A DNA stretch of 64,000 nt from Vitreoscilla massiliensis (GTDB lineage Bacteria; Pseudomonadota; Gammaproteobacteria; Burkholderiales; Neisseriaceae), in the NCBI RefSeq assembly GCF_001457815.1, contig NZ_LN898218.1, positions 62,001 through 126,000 of the forward strand, read 5' to 3'. Made by a program: the position numbers and the translations under genes. Below, piece by piece: positions 7,972-17,181 of the stretch; the first letter of the stretch is position 1; each line of letters starts with the position of its first letter. The notes below the pieces were generated by a model that saw nothing but the letters and a program-made list of their open reading frames with translations, was not told the DNA's origin and made no database searches.

Positions 7972-10254
7972 CTAAGCTTGCAATGCTTGTTTCAACGCGG
8001 CAACCAACATATCGGCATGCTCTTGTTCAAACACCAATGGTGGGCGGATTTTCAATACTTTGGCATCCGGGCCAGAATTGCTGAGCAAGACGCCGTTTTG
8101 GCGCATGTGATTGGTGATGCGCGTGGCACGTGCCGTGGCGGTTTCCGCACCGTCGGCAGCGATTTCTATGCCCCAATACAAGCCTTTACCGCGCACCTCA
8201 ACCACGCCCAAACCCGCTACGGCTTGGGCAAATGCGGCCTGTAAACCTTGTCCCAATACCCCAGCTTTGGCTGGCAATTGTCTTTGTTCCAACTCATCCA
8301 ATACCGCCATGCCTGTGGCCACTGCCACCGGATTGCCACCGAAGGTATTGAAGTAACGGCCTTTGGCGGCGAATGTGGCCACCATGTCGGCACCGGCTAC
8401 CACGCCTGCAATCGGATAACCATTGCCCATCGGTTTGCCCATGGTGACAATGTCCGGTTGCAAAGCCGCATCGACAAAACCCCACCAATTGTCGCCAGTG
8501 CGGCCAAAACCAGACTGTACTTCATCGGCGATGACCACCGCACCGGCCGCATGCGTCGCTTGTGCCGCTTCATTGAGCAAACCTGCTGTCGGTGGCAAGA
8601 TGCCATCGCTGGCAAAAATCATGTCCATCAATAAGGCACATGGTTTAAAACCAGCGGCCTGTAAATCTTCAAACGCACGCGCCACATCCGCCGCAAAGCG
8701 GTGCGCTTCTTCGGTATTGTCGGCCGCATCCAAACTGGCACGCGGTGGTGCCACCACGCGCACAAAGTCGGCTATCGGTGCCAACGATGGCGACAATTTT
8801 GCCAACAAATGGCTGACACCGTGATAAGCATTGCTGGTCACCACCACGCCCGTACCGCCGGTCACCGCTTCGGCAATGCGTATGGCCAAATCATTGGCCT
8901 CACTGCCGGTACACGTGAGCATCAAACGGTTCAAATAGCTGGGGAAATGCGCCAACAGACGGTCGGCATAGGTCAAAATGCCATCGTGCAAATAGCGGGT
9001 GTGCGTGCACAGCGTCGACGCTTGCGCCGTCATCGCCGCCACCACCTTGGGATTGCAATGTCCTACCACCGGCACATTGTTATACGCATCCAAATAGCGG
9101 CGGCCTTGGTGGTCGGTCAACCACACGCCCTCGCCTTTTACCGGATACAAAGGCTCTTCATAAAACAAACGGTAGGCAGGTCCCAATACTTCGCGTTTTG
9201 CCAACATGGCCTCTAAGCCGGCCGACTCCTTCAGCATTTGTGTGTCCTTTACTTGGTCTGGATAGGGAAATACGCGCATCAAGCGGCCCAATAATTGGCG
9301 CGCTTGGGCATTGCTGCGCAAAATATAATCACGGTTATTGGGGAAATGGCTGGCGCGCCATTCAGAAATGACGATGCGTTGCACCAAACGGGCGATGATC
9401 AAATCGGGAATTAATGCTAGCTCAGCAGCGCTCAAATCCACCACTGCTTGGTAAGCGGCAACAATGCGAGCCAATGCGGCCTGTAAATCGCCATTCTCAG
9501 CATCAAGTGCATACGAGGCGGCCACGGCCAATTCCACCACCCGCGGCGCTTTGCACAAATCACCAAAGTCCAACACGCCGTGTATCGCAGTGGCAGCGGC
9601 GTGTTGCACCACAGTATTGCTCTTGGAAATGTCGCCATGAATCACTTGCTGTGGCAAGGCTTGCAGTTGCGGCAAAATCTCACGTTCAAACTTGTCCAAA
9701 AAGGCAAACACAAATTGCCCCATGTCGTCGCGCGGCAATACTTCTTCTGCCCACGCGCGCAATTGGTTCAAATGCATCACATCCCACAACAACACCCGCG
9801 ACAAAGCCGCATGATCAAAACCGTCCAAGGCGCGCACCAATTGCGCCGCCCGTTCGCCAAACGAGGCTTGCAACTCCATGCCCATTTGCGCCTGTGCTAC
9901 CGACACGCCATTCAGATAGGTATACGCACGCACTTTATAGTTTTGCTCACCAACGCTGTAATCGCTGACCAATTCACCCGCAAGATTGCGCAAGGCTTTC
10001 GGTACCTCTACCGCACACTGTTGTTGTTCCAACCACAGCAATACCTGTATTTGCAAATCGGTTTCGGCCGCTTCTTCGGCGGGATTGATGAACTTCAACA
10101 CCACATCGCCGCTTTCTTGGGTGCGCAACAGGTAATTTTTATCGCGCTCTCCGGTCAAAGCCTCTGCTGCTGCCTGCCAACCGTACAAACTGCTGGCCAC
10201 TTTTGATGCATCATCTACCGTTACCACTGGTGGTGAAACCATTAAAATGCTCAC
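7972..10254 (-). CDS. fused APH-type kinase and class III PLP enzyme (amino-alcohol kinase/phospho-lyase candidate)
   Basis: A 760-residue two-domain enzyme. Residues about 1-330 are an aminoglycoside-phosphotransferase-type kinase: Brenner motif HGDISKSN (206-213) and the metal-binding DFGD (229-232). Residues about 340-760 are a class III aminotransferase fold: TGSEAND near 449, IADEVQSGFGRTG with Asp577 under the PLP ring, and the Schiff-base lysine Lys607 in GKPMGNG. In animals the separate homologues are hydroxylysine kinase and the ammoniophospholyases AGXT2L1/AGXT2L2, which phosphorylate an amino alcohol and then eliminate phosphate and ammonia to give an aldehyde. The fusion suggests the same two-step reaction; the substrate is unproven. 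It heads the importer operon. Confidence 0.8.
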   Translation of the reverse strand: MSILMVSPPVVTVDDASKVASSLYGWQAAAEALTGERDKNYLLRTQESGDVVLKFINPAEEAAETDLQIQVLLWLEQQQCAVEVPKALRNLAGELVSDYSVGEQNYKVRAYTYLNGVSVAQAQMGMELQASFGERAAQLVRALDGFDHAALSRVLLWDVMHLNQLRAWAEEVLPRDDMGQFVFAFLDKFEREILPQLQALPQQVIHGDISKSNTVVQHAAATAIHGVLDFGDLCKAPRVVELAVAASYALDAENGDLQAALARIVAAYQAVVDLSAAELALIPDLIIARLVQRIVISEWRASHFPNNRDYILRSNAQARQLLGRLMRVFPYPDQVKDTQMLKESAGLEAMLAKREVLGPAYRLFYEEPLYPVKGEGVWLTDHQGRRYLDAYNNVPVVGHCNPKVVAAMTAQASTLCTHTRYLHDGILTYADRLLAHFPSYLNRLMLTCTGSEANDLAIRIAEAVTGGTGVVVTSNAYHGVSHLLAKLSPSLAPIADFVRVVAPPRASLDAADNTEEAHRFAADVARAFEDLQAAGFKPCALLMDMIFASDGILPPTAGLLNEAAQATHAAGAVVIADEVQSGFGRTGDNWWGFVDAALQPDIVTMGKPMGNGYPIAGVVAGADMVATFAAKGRYFNTFGGNPVAVATGMAVLDELEQRQLPAKAGVLGQGLQAAFAQAVAGLGVVEVRGKGLYWGIEIAADGAETATARATRITNHMRQNGVLLSNSGPDAKVLKIRPPLVFEQEHADMLVAALKQALQA

Positions 10255-10424
10255 ATCTAATTCCTTAATAGCGTTTTGTGCGTAATGCAGGCCTTACCTG
10301 CATCAAAAAACTTTAAACTAAAAACTTAAGTGACTGTGCCTATTTTTTATTAATATATTCAAGTATATGCAACTGCAACATGAATTGTGATTGCCATCAA
10401 ACTGTCACATTCAGTATAGTAACG

Positions 10425-10436
10425 ATGATGCATCAT
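10425..10436. promoter_or_regulatory. palindromic operator candidate 1
   Basis: ATGATGCATCAT is a perfect 12-base palindrome in the 309-base divergent region between the fused enzyme and the GntR regulator. A second near-identical copy lies 93 bases away. This spacing and symmetry fit a dimeric GntR/FCD regulator. Confidence 0.5.
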
Positions 10437-10517
10437 AAGCAATGATTATTTAAATATGATCAATTTGAATATTTTTAAGTTTATGTTTTATAAGGTATTT
10501 TATATTAGAGTTTCATT

Positions 10518-10529
10518 ATGATGCATCAC
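10518..10529. promoter_or_regulatory. palindromic operator candidate 2
   Basis: ATGATGCATCAC matches operator candidate 1 at 11 of 12 positions and lies about 35 bases before the GntR-family start codon, where binding could repress the regulator's own promoter. Confidence 0.5.
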
Positions 10530-10563
10530 AGCATTTGATATACATCACATTAAGGATGGCTAA

Positions 10564-11232
10564 ATGGATCACCTACAAGAATTATTAGAGTCTGATAATA
10601 AAGGAGAAATCATCTATGCCCGCTTGGCCAATTCGCTGATGAATGGTTTATTGTTGCCAAATGAGCGCTTAAAAATACGTGATTTGGCCGAAAAAATGGG
10701 CACCAGCGTCACACCTGTGCGCGATGCGGTGTTGCGCTTGGTACAAGATGGCGCACTCATCATGCCATCGCCGCGCGACATCCGCGTGCGCAGCCTCACC
10801 TTAACCGAGTATTTGGAAATCCGTTCCATCCGCTTGGAATTGGAAGGCATGATTGCTGCCAAAGCCGCTTTATTGGCCACGCCTGATGACATACGCCAGT
10901 TGGAAGACATGTTGGCGCACAATGAGACGGCACTGGGCAATGCCGATGCACAAACCGGTTTAGAATTGAACCAAAGCTTTCATTTTGAGCTGTGCCGCAT
11001 CGCGCAAATGCCCATCTTGACCAGCATCTTGCACCAATTGTGGATCAAAATCGGCCCCTTAATCGCCCAAAGCTACAGCAAAGGCGGCCGCCACATGATT
11101 GATTACCATTATTTGGTGGTGCGTTCCATCAAGGAAAAAGACCCGCAAGCGGCCAAAATCGCCATTCAAACCGATTTATTGTCCGGCGGCAGCGTGATGT
11201 TGCAATTGAAGATAGACGAAACCAGTCCATAA
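10564..11232 (+). CDS. GntR-family transcriptional regulator (FCD subfamily)
   Basis: A 222-residue regulator: winged helix at about 12-78 (IRDLAEKMGTSVTPVRDAVLRL is the recognition region) and an all-helical FCD ligand domain at about 85-210, with metal-site-type residues (ELNQSFHFELCR, SYSKGGRHMIDYHYL). The regulator faces away from the importer operon, sharing its promoter region with two palindromes, so it most likely controls that operon in response to its substrate. TAAGGATGGCTAA before the ATG supplies the ribosome site. Confidence 0.85.
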   Translation: MDHLQELLESDNKGEIIYARLANSLMNGLLLPNERLKIRDLAEKMGTSVTPVRDAVLRLVQDGALIMPSPRDIRVRSLTLTEYLEIRSIRLELEGMIAAKAALLATPDDIRQLEDMLAHNETALGNADAQTGLELNQSFHFELCRIAQMPILTSILHQLWIKIGPLIAQSYSKGGRHMIDYHYLVVRSIKEKDPQAAKIAIQTDLLSGGSVMLQLKIDETSP

Positions 11233-11288
11233 AGATGAAGGAGCATGGCTGATGCACAGTCATCCACCTCATGTTGATGTGCATAAAA

Positions 11289-11317
11289 AAGCGGCCTGTA
11301 ATATTTACAGGCCGCTT
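11289..11317. terminator. DUS inverted-repeat terminator
   Basis: Paired GCGGCCTGTAA with a six-base loop lies between the convergent GntR gene and the small membrane protein gene and can stop transcription from both. Confidence 0.75.
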
Positions 11318-11337
11318 GATTGCAATGAGCAAGCGTC

Positions 11338-11616
11338 TTAGCCGGCAGCGCTACTGGCAGCAGCGCCGATGCCAATCACCATGATTAACAACACATACAA
11401 CACGACAAAAATCGCTGTGATGATCAAATAAGCCTTACAGAAATTGGCTTTGGTTGGCTTGGTAGCACTGCCAAATCCCCAAACAAACATCATAATGATG
11501 TTCACCAAGGGAATGCACAATATCAATAAGGTAATCAGCCATTCTTTCACCGACATTACTTCGTCTAAGTCTTGATTGGCCACCGCCACCACCGTTGATT
11601 CGTACGCATCGCTCAT
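11338..11616 (-). CDS. small two-helix membrane protein
   Basis: A 92-residue membrane protein of unknown function. Two hydrophobic segments (about 25-45 LITLLILCIPLVNIIMMFVWG and 60-85 AYLIITAIFVVLYVLLIMVIG) flank a short basic loop with KPTKANF. AAGGGAATAATC before the ATG fixes the start at MSDAYES; the open frame extends 24 codons further without a good ribosome site. The layout resembles small DUF-type proteins found near tetratricopeptide or zinc-ribbon genes, but I cannot name a family. Confidence 0.6.
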   Translation of the reverse strand: MSDAYESTVVAVANQDLDEVMSVKEWLITLLILCIPLVNIIMMFVWGFGSATKPTKANFCKAYLIITAIFVVLYVLLIMVIGIGAAASSAAG

Positions 11617-11857
11617 GATTATTCCCTTATTTTGTTGTTTGTTTTGCAATAGTGTCTGCATACTAATGCAAGCCAAGTAAAAACTCAAGACGCATATTAT
11701 TGCTGCGCAACATATGGAAAAAATTACAACACTAGCATGACAGTTTGATGACGAAATCAGTGCCGCGAAACATCCAACCCGCGCAAACCGTGCAAAACTG
11801 CGCTAACCGCCATATCTGCGTTACACTTCATGCTTGTTTTGTTCAGATGGAATGCAG

Positions 11858-13654
11858 ATGAATCTTTGGCAATTGTTTCAAAAATTGCGCCCGTTTGTGC
11901 GGCCCTATCGCGCATTGGTCATCGCCACACTGTTATTGACCTTAATCGGCTCGGTCACCGCGCAAGTGAATGCGCTGACGCTGCAATACGCGGTAGACAG
12001 CATCAACCGCGTGGTCGAAAGCGGCGGCGGCCTTAATGAAGGCGCAAAAATCCTCCTCATCATTTCGGTGGTGTTGCTGGGCAAGGAAATCATCAATACC
12101 GTCGTCAGTTTTGGGCAAAAGTATTATGGTGAAAAACTGCGCATCTTGGTGTCGCAAGACTTAGCTCAAGCCATCATCGAAAAATTCTTGCGCTACCGCT
12201 TGGCGTTTTTCTCGGATGAAAACAACCAAGCCGGCAAGCTGCAAACGCGCATAGACCGCGGCATCGCCTCGCTCACGCGTTTGGTGCAAATCTTTTTCAT
12301 TGATATTTTGCCGCTGTTCAGCAGCGCCGCCATCGCGCTTGGCTTGATGTTTTATGCCAATGTGTGGGTGGGCTTGGTCGGTTTGCTCACCGTGCCGGTG
12401 TATTTTTGGATTACCTATTTGCAGGCGAAAAAGCTTGGCGGTTGGCGCCGCAGTTTTCGCGACAGCCGCGAGCAAAAAAGCCAAGGCATTTTGAGCATCA
12501 TCAATTCCATCGCTGTCATCAAATCGTTTAACCGCGAACACATCGAGGCCGAAAAACAATTAAAACTGCAACATCAGTTAACTTTGAACCAGATGCACAC
12601 GCGCCAGCTCGGTTTCGCCTTTGACAGCGGCAAATCACTGATAGAACAATTGGGCGTGGTCATCATCATCATCCTTACCGCATTTTTGGTGTTACACGGC
12701 CAAATGACCATAGGCATGATCATGTACCATGTGTTGCTGTTCAACAATGTCACCGCGCCAATCCGCTCTTTGCACCGCATTTACGATGAGATGAACGACG
12801 CGCTGATTTATTCGGAAAGTTTCTTCAAAATCCTTGAAGCAGACGACGAAATCGAGCCTACAGGCCGCTTGCAACCATCGCCGCTGCGTGGCGAGTTTGT
12901 GTTGCACAACGTCAATTTCCACTACCCCAATGGCCATGCGGCCTTAAAAGACATCAATATGGTGATTAAGCCCAATCGCATCACCGCCTTGGTTGGCTTG
13001 TCTGGCGCGGGCAAATCCACCCTCATCAGCTTGCTCGACAAGTTTTACCAAGCCAGTTCGGGCACGATTACCGTCGATGGCGTCGACATCAACGACATTG
13101 ATACCGCTTATTTGCGCGAACACATCGGTTTGGTCTTACAGAAAAACCACATCTTCCAAGGCAGCATTGCCGACAATATCCGCTATGGCAAAATGAGCGC
13201 CAGCGATGACGAGGTAATGGCCGCGGCCAAACAAGCGTCGGTACACGAGCAAATCATGGCCTTAGAACGCGGCTACGCCAGCGATGCCACCATGCTCTCT
13301 GGCGGCCAACAACAGCGCATTGCCTTGGCGCGCATGTTCCTCAAGAATCCGCCCATCATCTTCTTGGACGAACCCACCGCCAGCCTCGACGCCATTGCCA
13401 CCGAGCAAATCAAACTGTCGCTCGATGCCATCAAGCAAGGCCGTACCGTCATCATGATTTCGCACAGCCTGTCGCAAATCATCGACGCCGATTACACCTA
13501 TGTACTCGAGGACGGCATGGTGGCCGAGCATGGCGAACACGACGATTTGTACCACCAAGGCGGCGCCTACAAAAAAATCTTCGATGCCATGGCCAAAAGC
13601 CTCAACATCGACAAAATCGCGCGCACGTTTGAGGATGAAGACACGCATGCTTAA
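11858..13654 (+). CDS. ABC exporter, fused membrane and ATPase domains
   Basis: A 598-residue half-transporter that should act as a homodimer. Six membrane helices fill about 1-320; the nucleotide domain has Walker A GLSGAGKST, signature LSGGQQQR, Walker B IIFLDEPTASLD and the switch histidine in MISHSLSQI. The ATG at 11858 (MNLWQLFQK) has GGA seven bases upstream; an ATG two codons earlier and a TTG eight codons earlier are alternatives. It is monocistronic, closed by a DUS hairpin. Cargo (lipid, peptide or drug) cannot be deduced. Confidence 0.8.
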   Translation: MNLWQLFQKLRPFVRPYRALVIATLLLTLIGSVTAQVNALTLQYAVDSINRVVESGGGLNEGAKILLIISVVLLGKEIINTVVSFGQKYYGEKLRILVSQDLAQAIIEKFLRYRLAFFSDENNQAGKLQTRIDRGIASLTRLVQIFFIDILPLFSSAAIALGLMFYANVWVGLVGLLTVPVYFWITYLQAKKLGGWRRSFRDSREQKSQGILSIINSIAVIKSFNREHIEAEKQLKLQHQLTLNQMHTRQLGFAFDSGKSLIEQLGVVIIIILTAFLVLHGQMTIGMIMYHVLLFNNVTAPIRSLHRIYDEMNDALIYSESFFKILEADDEIEPTGRLQPSPLRGEFVLHNVNFHYPNGHAALKDINMVIKPNRITALVGLSGAGKSTLISLLDKFYQASSGTITVDGVDINDIDTAYLREHIGLVLQKNHIFQGSIADNIRYGKMSASDDEVMAAAKQASVHEQIMALERGYASDATMLSGGQQQRIALARMFLKNPPIIFLDEPTASLDAIATEQIKLSLDAIKQGRTVIMISHSLSQIIDADYTYVLEDGMVAEHGEHDDLYHQGGAYKKIFDAMAKSLNIDKIARTFEDEDTHA

Positions 13655-13691
13655 ATAATGTGATTCAGAATGTCATGATTCAGCTATTAAT

Positions 13692-13728
13692 GCGGCCTGT
13701 AAGCCTTGTTTTAAGGTTTACAGGCCGC
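13692..13728. terminator. DUS inverted-repeat terminator
   Basis: GCGGCCTGTAAGCCTT pairs with AAGGTTTACAGGCCGC around a five-base loop, between two convergent genes. The pairing goes beyond the uptake sequence itself, which makes a strong bidirectional terminator. Confidence 0.8.
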
Positions 13729-13731
13729 TTG

Positions 13732-14370
13732 TCAGGTATCCAATTGCAAATAGGCTCTTAAAGCCGCATCTTCTATTTGCAATGGGCTTTCTTGTGGCAA
13801 CAGCAAATGCTGCAATTGCTGCTTGTGCACATGTTCGGCCTGTTCGTGCACATAAGCACTGATGTCTTCTATCAACACAATGTCTTCATCGGCAAAACGC
13901 TTAATAACACTGCCACGCAGGCCCAATTGTATGGCACGGCGCGGCAACTTTTCACCATAAGGGTCGTGATCAGGGTCCCATTGCAAACGCACTTCAGACT
14001 GTTTGACTTGCGCCTGCCATTTGGCTCGCTCCATGCCCAGTCCATCGTGATAAGACGAATACACCGCTTGGCGCAAATAGTCCTCAAAGGCTTGTTGGCG
14101 CAGGTGGATGGCCAATACGCATTCCTGCCCAAGCTTGCTGCCCCAGCCATTGCGGTACATCATCCACAAAAAATTCGGCTTAATCCAAGTCATGCGTTCG
14201 AAACTGAAATCGCCACCAAAGCGCTGGTGTCGGACCGCATGCTTGCCAATTTCTGGACAGTACGATTGATAAACCACCATGGTTTTGCCATCGGCTTGTG
14301 CCATGATGTGACGACCGTTGGTGGGCCAATTAGCCAATTGTTCCAAGTAAGGTGCCAGTTTTAGCAACAT
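13732..14370 (-). CDS. DUF4291 domain-containing protein
   Basis: A 212-residue soluble protein. The block RHIMAQADGKTMVVYQSY followed by RMTWIKPNFLWMMYRNGWG and QECVLAIHLRQQAFE is the hallmark of DUF4291, a widespread family without known function. AGGAG sits seven bases before the ATG. It ends right at the DUS hairpin that also closes the exporter gene. Confidence 0.8.
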   Translation of the reverse strand: MLLKLAPYLEQLANWPTNGRHIMAQADGKTMVVYQSYCPEIGKHAVRHQRFGGDFSFERMTWIKPNFLWMMYRNGWGSKLGQECVLAIHLRQQAFEDYLRQAVYSSYHDGLGMERAKWQAQVKQSEVRLQWDPDHDPYGEKLPRRAIQLGLRGSVIKRFADEDIVLIEDISAYVHEQAEHVHKQQLQHLLLPQESPLQIEDAALRAYLQLDT

Positions 14371-14438
14371 GTTTGCTCCTAAAAAGATGCGAATACGGTG
14401 GTGGCTCAGATGGCGTTTGCTGCCTTAATGCCATAAAA

Positions 14439-14481
14439 AAAGCGGCCTGTAAATCCTACATCAGGTTTACAGGCCGCTTTT
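14439..14481. terminator. DUS inverted-repeat terminator
   Basis: AAAGCGGCCTGTAAA and its reverse complement flank a short loop, with A and T runs on both sides. It lies just after the GlpR-like gene (minus strand) and upstream of DUF4291. Confidence 0.75.
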
Positions 14482-14500
14482 AATGATGTTGTAGCGTGAT

Positions 14501-15280
14501 TTAATCAGGCTCACGTTCAGCCAAATGCCACTCCACACCCGCTTCTTCTAAGCGGCGTTGTAAGCCTTCGCTGGGGGTAAAGTCGGTGAAGACGGCGTTG
14601 AATTCGCAAATGTCGCCCATGCGCACCAAGGCATTGCGGCCGAATTTGGTGTGGTCTACCGCCAAGACCGATTGGCGTGCATTTTCCATCATCGCTTGCG
14701 CCACGCTCACTTCTTTGTAGTCAAAATCAAGCAACGAGCCGTCAGATTCCACGCTGGCAGCGCTTAAAATGGCGTAATCGACTTTGAACTGATTAATGAA
14801 ATCCAAAGTCGCCACACCGGTAATGCCACCATCACTGGCACGCACCACGCCTGAGGTAATCATGATTTGATAATCGGGGCGTGAAGACACGATGGAGGCT
14901 ACATGAATATTATTGGTGATGATGCACAGGTTTTTGTGCGTGTTCACCAAGGCTTGTGCCACCGCTTCTATGGTGGTGCCTATGCTCATGAACAAAGAAG
15001 AATTTTCAGGAATGTGCGCCGCAATCATCTCGGCGATGTGCGATTTTTCCTGCTGATTTTTGTCTTTGCGCGCGGTGTAATCGTCATTGACGACACTGGA
15101 GCCCAAGGCCGCGCCACCGTGATAGCGGCGCAGAATATTGTCTTCACACAGTTGATTGATGTCACGACGGATGGTCTGTGGGGTCACATCCAACACCTTG
15201 GCCAATTCCTCAATGGGCATAAAGCCGCTGTCGCGCACCAAGGCAACGATTCTTTCATGGCGTGGGGAACGCAAAGTCAT
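14501..15280 (-). CDS. glpR: DeoR-family repressor, GlpR-like
   Basis: A 259-residue regulator: DeoR helix-turn-helix near 1-60 (VTPQTIRRDINQLCEDNILRRYHGGAAL) and a sugar-phosphate sensor domain with SIGTTIEAVAQAL, DGGITGVATLDFI, DGSLLDFDYKEV and DHTKFGRNALV. These blocks closely match E. coli GlpR, the sn-glycerol-3-phosphate repressor. No glp catabolic genes are in this window, so its targets lie elsewhere. ATG at 15280 is chosen; a GTG four codons upstream is possible. It follows the LysO gene by 90 bases. Confidence 0.8.
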   Translation of the reverse strand: MTLRSPRHERIVALVRDSGFMPIEELAKVLDVTPQTIRRDINQLCEDNILRRYHGGAALGSSVVNDDYTARKDKNQQEKSHIAEMIAAHIPENSSLFMSIGTTIEAVAQALVNTHKNLCIITNNIHVASIVSSRPDYQIMITSGVVRASDGGITGVATLDFINQFKVDYAILSAASVESDGSLLDFDYKEVSVAQAMMENARQSVLAVDHTKFGRNALVRMGDICEFNAVFTDFTPSEGLQRRLEEAGVEWHLAEREPD

Positions 15281-15370
15281 TTTTTTAACCACTTTTCAGG
15301 GTAGTAACTTAAAGGCTAAATTGTGCCAAAATGTTCGATAGTGCGCAAGGCTCAGCTTAAAATGTTTGTT

Positions 15371-16297
15371 TTAGAATTTTGCATGCGCGAAAAACGCCAT
15401 CAAGATGGGCGATAACACGTTCATAATAAAACCAAAGCTGATGGCCAAAGGCACGATGGCCACGCCGCCGGCGCGCTGTATCGTTGGCAAGGTAAAGTCC
15501 AAACTGGTGACACCGCCCACGCCCACGGCAGTGCTTGGGTAGCGCAGCATCAGCATGGGGATGCACATCAAGGCAAAAAACTCGCGCCCCAAGTCGTTGA
15601 CCAAGGCCACACTGCCCCACACCGCGCCATAAGCGTCGGTCATGATGATGCCAGACAAGGAATACCAACCAAAGCCCGAACTGATGGCCAAGGTTTGACT
15701 CAGCAACACCGGTTTGTCCAAAAACAGGTTCAAACCGAAATACAAAATCACGCTCGCCACCCACGAACTCAAGACCAAGGCCAGCGACAACACCACGCCA
15801 CGGCGGTTGAAAAACACCCGCTTAACGCTGATGCCGGTGCTGCGCAATTGCACGCCGATTAAGAACAGCAACAAGGCCAAGGCGATGCTGATGCTGATGT
15901 GCGGCGGCAGCCACCAACCAGCCAATAATTTGGCCGCGATAAAGCCGGCTAACACACAGCCGATTTGCTTTAAGCTGCCCAAGATGGCGTGTTTAACCGA
16001 ATTGGCTTGGGTTTTGTGGGTCTTTAAGCGCAGCGGAAATTTAAGGTCTAGCAACATCACCATGCCGATGTTGCAGGCGATGTTGACCGCCAAGAACAGC
16101 ATGCTCACGCCCAAGATAAACCCGAGCTCGCGCCCAAGATTCTCTACTTGCGCGAGCTCCATGCCAATGAGCAATAAGATGAGGTACACAATGATGGTGA
16201 GCGACTCATTAATCAGGTGCAATTGCTTGCTGTTGCTGATACGCACAGCAAAGCCCACACACAAAGGCAACAATATCCACAACACCAAATCCAACAT
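15371..16297 (-). CDS. lysO: lysine exporter LysO family protein
   Basis: A 308-residue inner-membrane protein with about eight helices, similar in length and motif to E. coli LysO (YbjE): an N-terminal DUF340-type half (VYLILLLIGMELA) and a C-terminal half with SSGFGWYSLSGIIMTDAYG and VNDLGREFFALM. LysO exports L-lysine and toxic analogues. AAGGACAGAGCAG precedes the ATG. A link to the glpR gene downstream is not obvious. Confidence 0.8.
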   Translation of the reverse strand: MLDLVLWILLPLCVGFAVRISNSKQLHLINESLTIIVYLILLLIGMELAQVENLGRELGFILGVSMLFLAVNIACNIGMVMLLDLKFPLRLKTHKTQANSVKHAILGSLKQIGCVLAGFIAAKLLAGWWLPPHISISIALALLLFLIGVQLRSTGISVKRVFFNRRGVVLSLALVLSSWVASVILYFGLNLFLDKPVLLSQTLAISSGFGWYSLSGIIMTDAYGAVWGSVALVNDLGREFFALMCIPMLMLRYPSTAVGVGGVTSLDFTLPTIQRAGGVAIVPLAISFGFIMNVLSPILMAFFAHAKF

Positions 16298-16331
16298 CTG
16301 CTCTGTCCTTTAACACTCTGACCTAAATAAA

Positions 16332-16358
16332 TGCCGGCCTGTAAACTGCAGACCGGCA
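16332..16358. terminator. imperfect DUS-like hairpin
   Basis: TGCCGG and CCGGCA bracket a loop containing the degenerate uptake core GGCCTGTAAA; only one arm keeps the sequence. It lies after the ferredoxin reductase gene and probably ends its transcript. Confidence 0.55.
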
Positions 16359-16378
16359 CTGTCTTCTGACAAGACGAA

Positions 16379-17155
16379 TTATTTTTCTACAAACGCGCGT
16401 TCAATCACATAGTCGCCGCGCACGCCGGTTTTTGGCGAAACTTGCAAACCGAATTCGTCCAACATGGCGCTGACGTCGCGCAACATGCCAGGACCACCAC
16501 ACAACATCGCGCGGTCGTGTTCTGGATTCATGAATGGCAAGCCGATGTCTTCAAACAATTGGCCAGATTTCATCAAATCGGTCATGTGGCCGCGGTGTGG
16601 GAATTCTTCACGCGACACAATCGGATAGTAAATCAATTTTTCTTTGACCAATTCGCCCAAATACTCGTGTTGTTGCAATTCTTGTGTGAAATGATCGTAA
16701 TAAGCCAAGTCTTTTTTGTAGCGCACACCGTGCACCAAAATGACTTTTTCAAATTGCTCGTAAATGTCTGGGTCTTTGGTCACGCTCAAGAATGGTGCCA
16801 AACCAGTACCGGTTGACAATAAATACAGGTTTTTGCCCGCATTCAAATCGCTGGCAATCAACGTGCCAGTCGGTTTTTTACTGATCAACACTTCATCGCC
16901 GACTTTTAAATGTTGCAAGCGGCTGGTCAATGGGCCGTTTTGGACCTTGATGCTGAAAAATTCTAAATGCTCTTCCCAGTTGGCTGAAGCGACACTGTAA
17001 GCACGCATCAAAGGCTTGCCATCGACCATCAAACCGACCATCACAAATTGGCCGTTTTCAAAACGCAAACTCTCATCACGCTCACAAGTGAATGAAAAAT
17101 ACGCTTCTGTCCAATGGTGTACAGACAAAACTTTCATGCTGTTAAATGCTGCCAT
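16379..17155 (-). CDS. fpr: ferredoxin/flavodoxin--NADP+ reductase
   Basis: A 258-residue flavoprotein that moves electrons between NADPH and ferredoxin or flavodoxin. The FAD motif RAYSVAS is near 51-57, the NADP-binding motif GTGLAPF near 116, and the NADP-specific CGGPGML near 220; the C-terminus FVEK is typical of bacterial subclass I Fpr. AAGGAAATAAAAC precedes the ATG. It is monocistronic between msbA and lysO. Confidence 0.9.
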   Translation of the reverse strand: MAAFNSMKVLSVHHWTEAYFSFTCERDESLRFENGQFVMVGLMVDGKPLMRAYSVASANWEEHLEFFSIKVQNGPLTSRLQHLKVGDEVLISKKPTGTLIASDLNAGKNLYLLSTGTGLAPFLSVTKDPDIYEQFEKVILVHGVRYKKDLAYYDHFTQELQQHEYLGELVKEKLIYYPIVSREEFPHRGHMTDLMKSGQLFEDIGLPFMNPEHDRAMLCGGPGMLRDVSAMLDEFGLQVSPKTGVRGDYVIERAFVEK

Positions 17156-17181
17156 GTTTTATTTCCTTAAATATCAATCTA

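Noticed and set aside
11942..13648. Several minus-strand frames opposite the ABC exporter gene
   Set aside because: Histidine/arginine-rich low-information sequence; they are frame shadows of a clear exporter gene.
14501..15280. A glycerol utilisation cluster around glpR
   Set aside because: No glpK, glpD, glpF or glpT is nearby; neighbours are lysO and DUF4291.
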